NCBI GenBank assembly: GCA_026018925.1
Contig: JAKSZU010000013.1
Coordinates: forward strand, 79,473,791 to 79,537,790
Direction: 5' to 3'
Length of the DNA: 64,000 bases
Origin: Tupaia tana
Taxonomy: Eukaryota; Chordata; Mammalia; Scandentia; Tupaiidae
Part shown: positions 63,971 through 64,000 of the stretch, one piece after another
How positions within the stretch are numbered: the stretch's first letter is position 1
Layout: every line of letters begins with the position of its first letter
The notes under the pieces: generated by a model
The model's database searches: none
What the model was told of the DNA's origin: nothing
What the model saw: only the letters and a program-made list of their open reading frames with translations
Made by a program: the position numbers and the translations under genes

Positions 63971-64000
63971 AAGTCACCATTTGTAAGCAAAGAAAGAGGC

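Overview
No protein-coding exon, functional RNA gene, CRISPR array or operon is supported anywhere in these 64 kb. The window looks like intergenic or intronic DNA of a placental mammal. The ancient repeat background shows this: many MIR and L2 fragments, MaLR (MLT1/MST-like) and ERVL LTRs, hAT-type MITEs and L1M 3' ends. Primate Alu and rodent B1/B2 are absent. The young repeats belong to a private set of tRNA-headed SINEs that I cannot match with confidence to a named family. A lineage with its own tRNA-SINEs, such as colugo, is possible, but this is a guess.

Three SINE types are named here for convenience. tSINE-L (about 240-280 bp) has a tRNA-like head with A and B boxes, then a GTGCCCAAGATCCCGAG / GAGAATGGAGGAGAAGGG body, a CT-rich stretch, a CCTATAGC(A) end and an A-rich tail. 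tSINE-S (about 160-200 bp) has a related head, GCTTGCTTTCTCA, a CT-rich tract and an AAT/AAAT-rich tail. tSINE-2 is a different, older family with two copies. About sixty copies lie on both strands. Many have clear 9-17 bp target-site duplications (TSDs), which indicates L1-driven insertion.

Layout: 0-11 kb is MIR/L2/MLT1 background with a few tSINEs. 11.1-13.65 kb is a deep nest (old L1, then MaLR LTR, then L1 3' end, then tSINEs). 13.7-20 kb is L2 with tSINEs. 20.2-21.0 kb is a remnant of an endogenous retroviral transcript. 21.5-24.4 kb is a tSINE-L split by a 2.6-kb half-L1-like element with a 15-bp TSD. 25-29 kb holds hAT MITEs and two LTRs broken by tSINEs. 29.5-32.75 kb is the longest repeat-poor stretch and contains a candidate conserved enhancer and a perfect hairpin. 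33-39 kb is tSINE-rich and includes serial insertions at one 12-bp site. 39.7-41 kb holds a duplicated unexplained 76-bp element. 43.37-44.0 kb is a 631-bp solo retroviral LTR with a 6-bp TSD. 48-53 kb contains short direct duplications and a 307-bp homopurine tract. 57.4-59.3 kb is a roughly 300-bp local duplication. 59-64 kb is MER5A-like, MIR and young tSINE copies.

There are no genes to act together. The functional content, if any, lies in candidate regulatory sites: CTCF-like cores inside tSINE-S heads, a solitary CTCF-like site at 27.96 kb, MEF2 and YY1 matches, and repeat-poor AT-rich blocks. Repeat family names come from remembered consensus features, not a search. Boundaries of old repeats are approximate.
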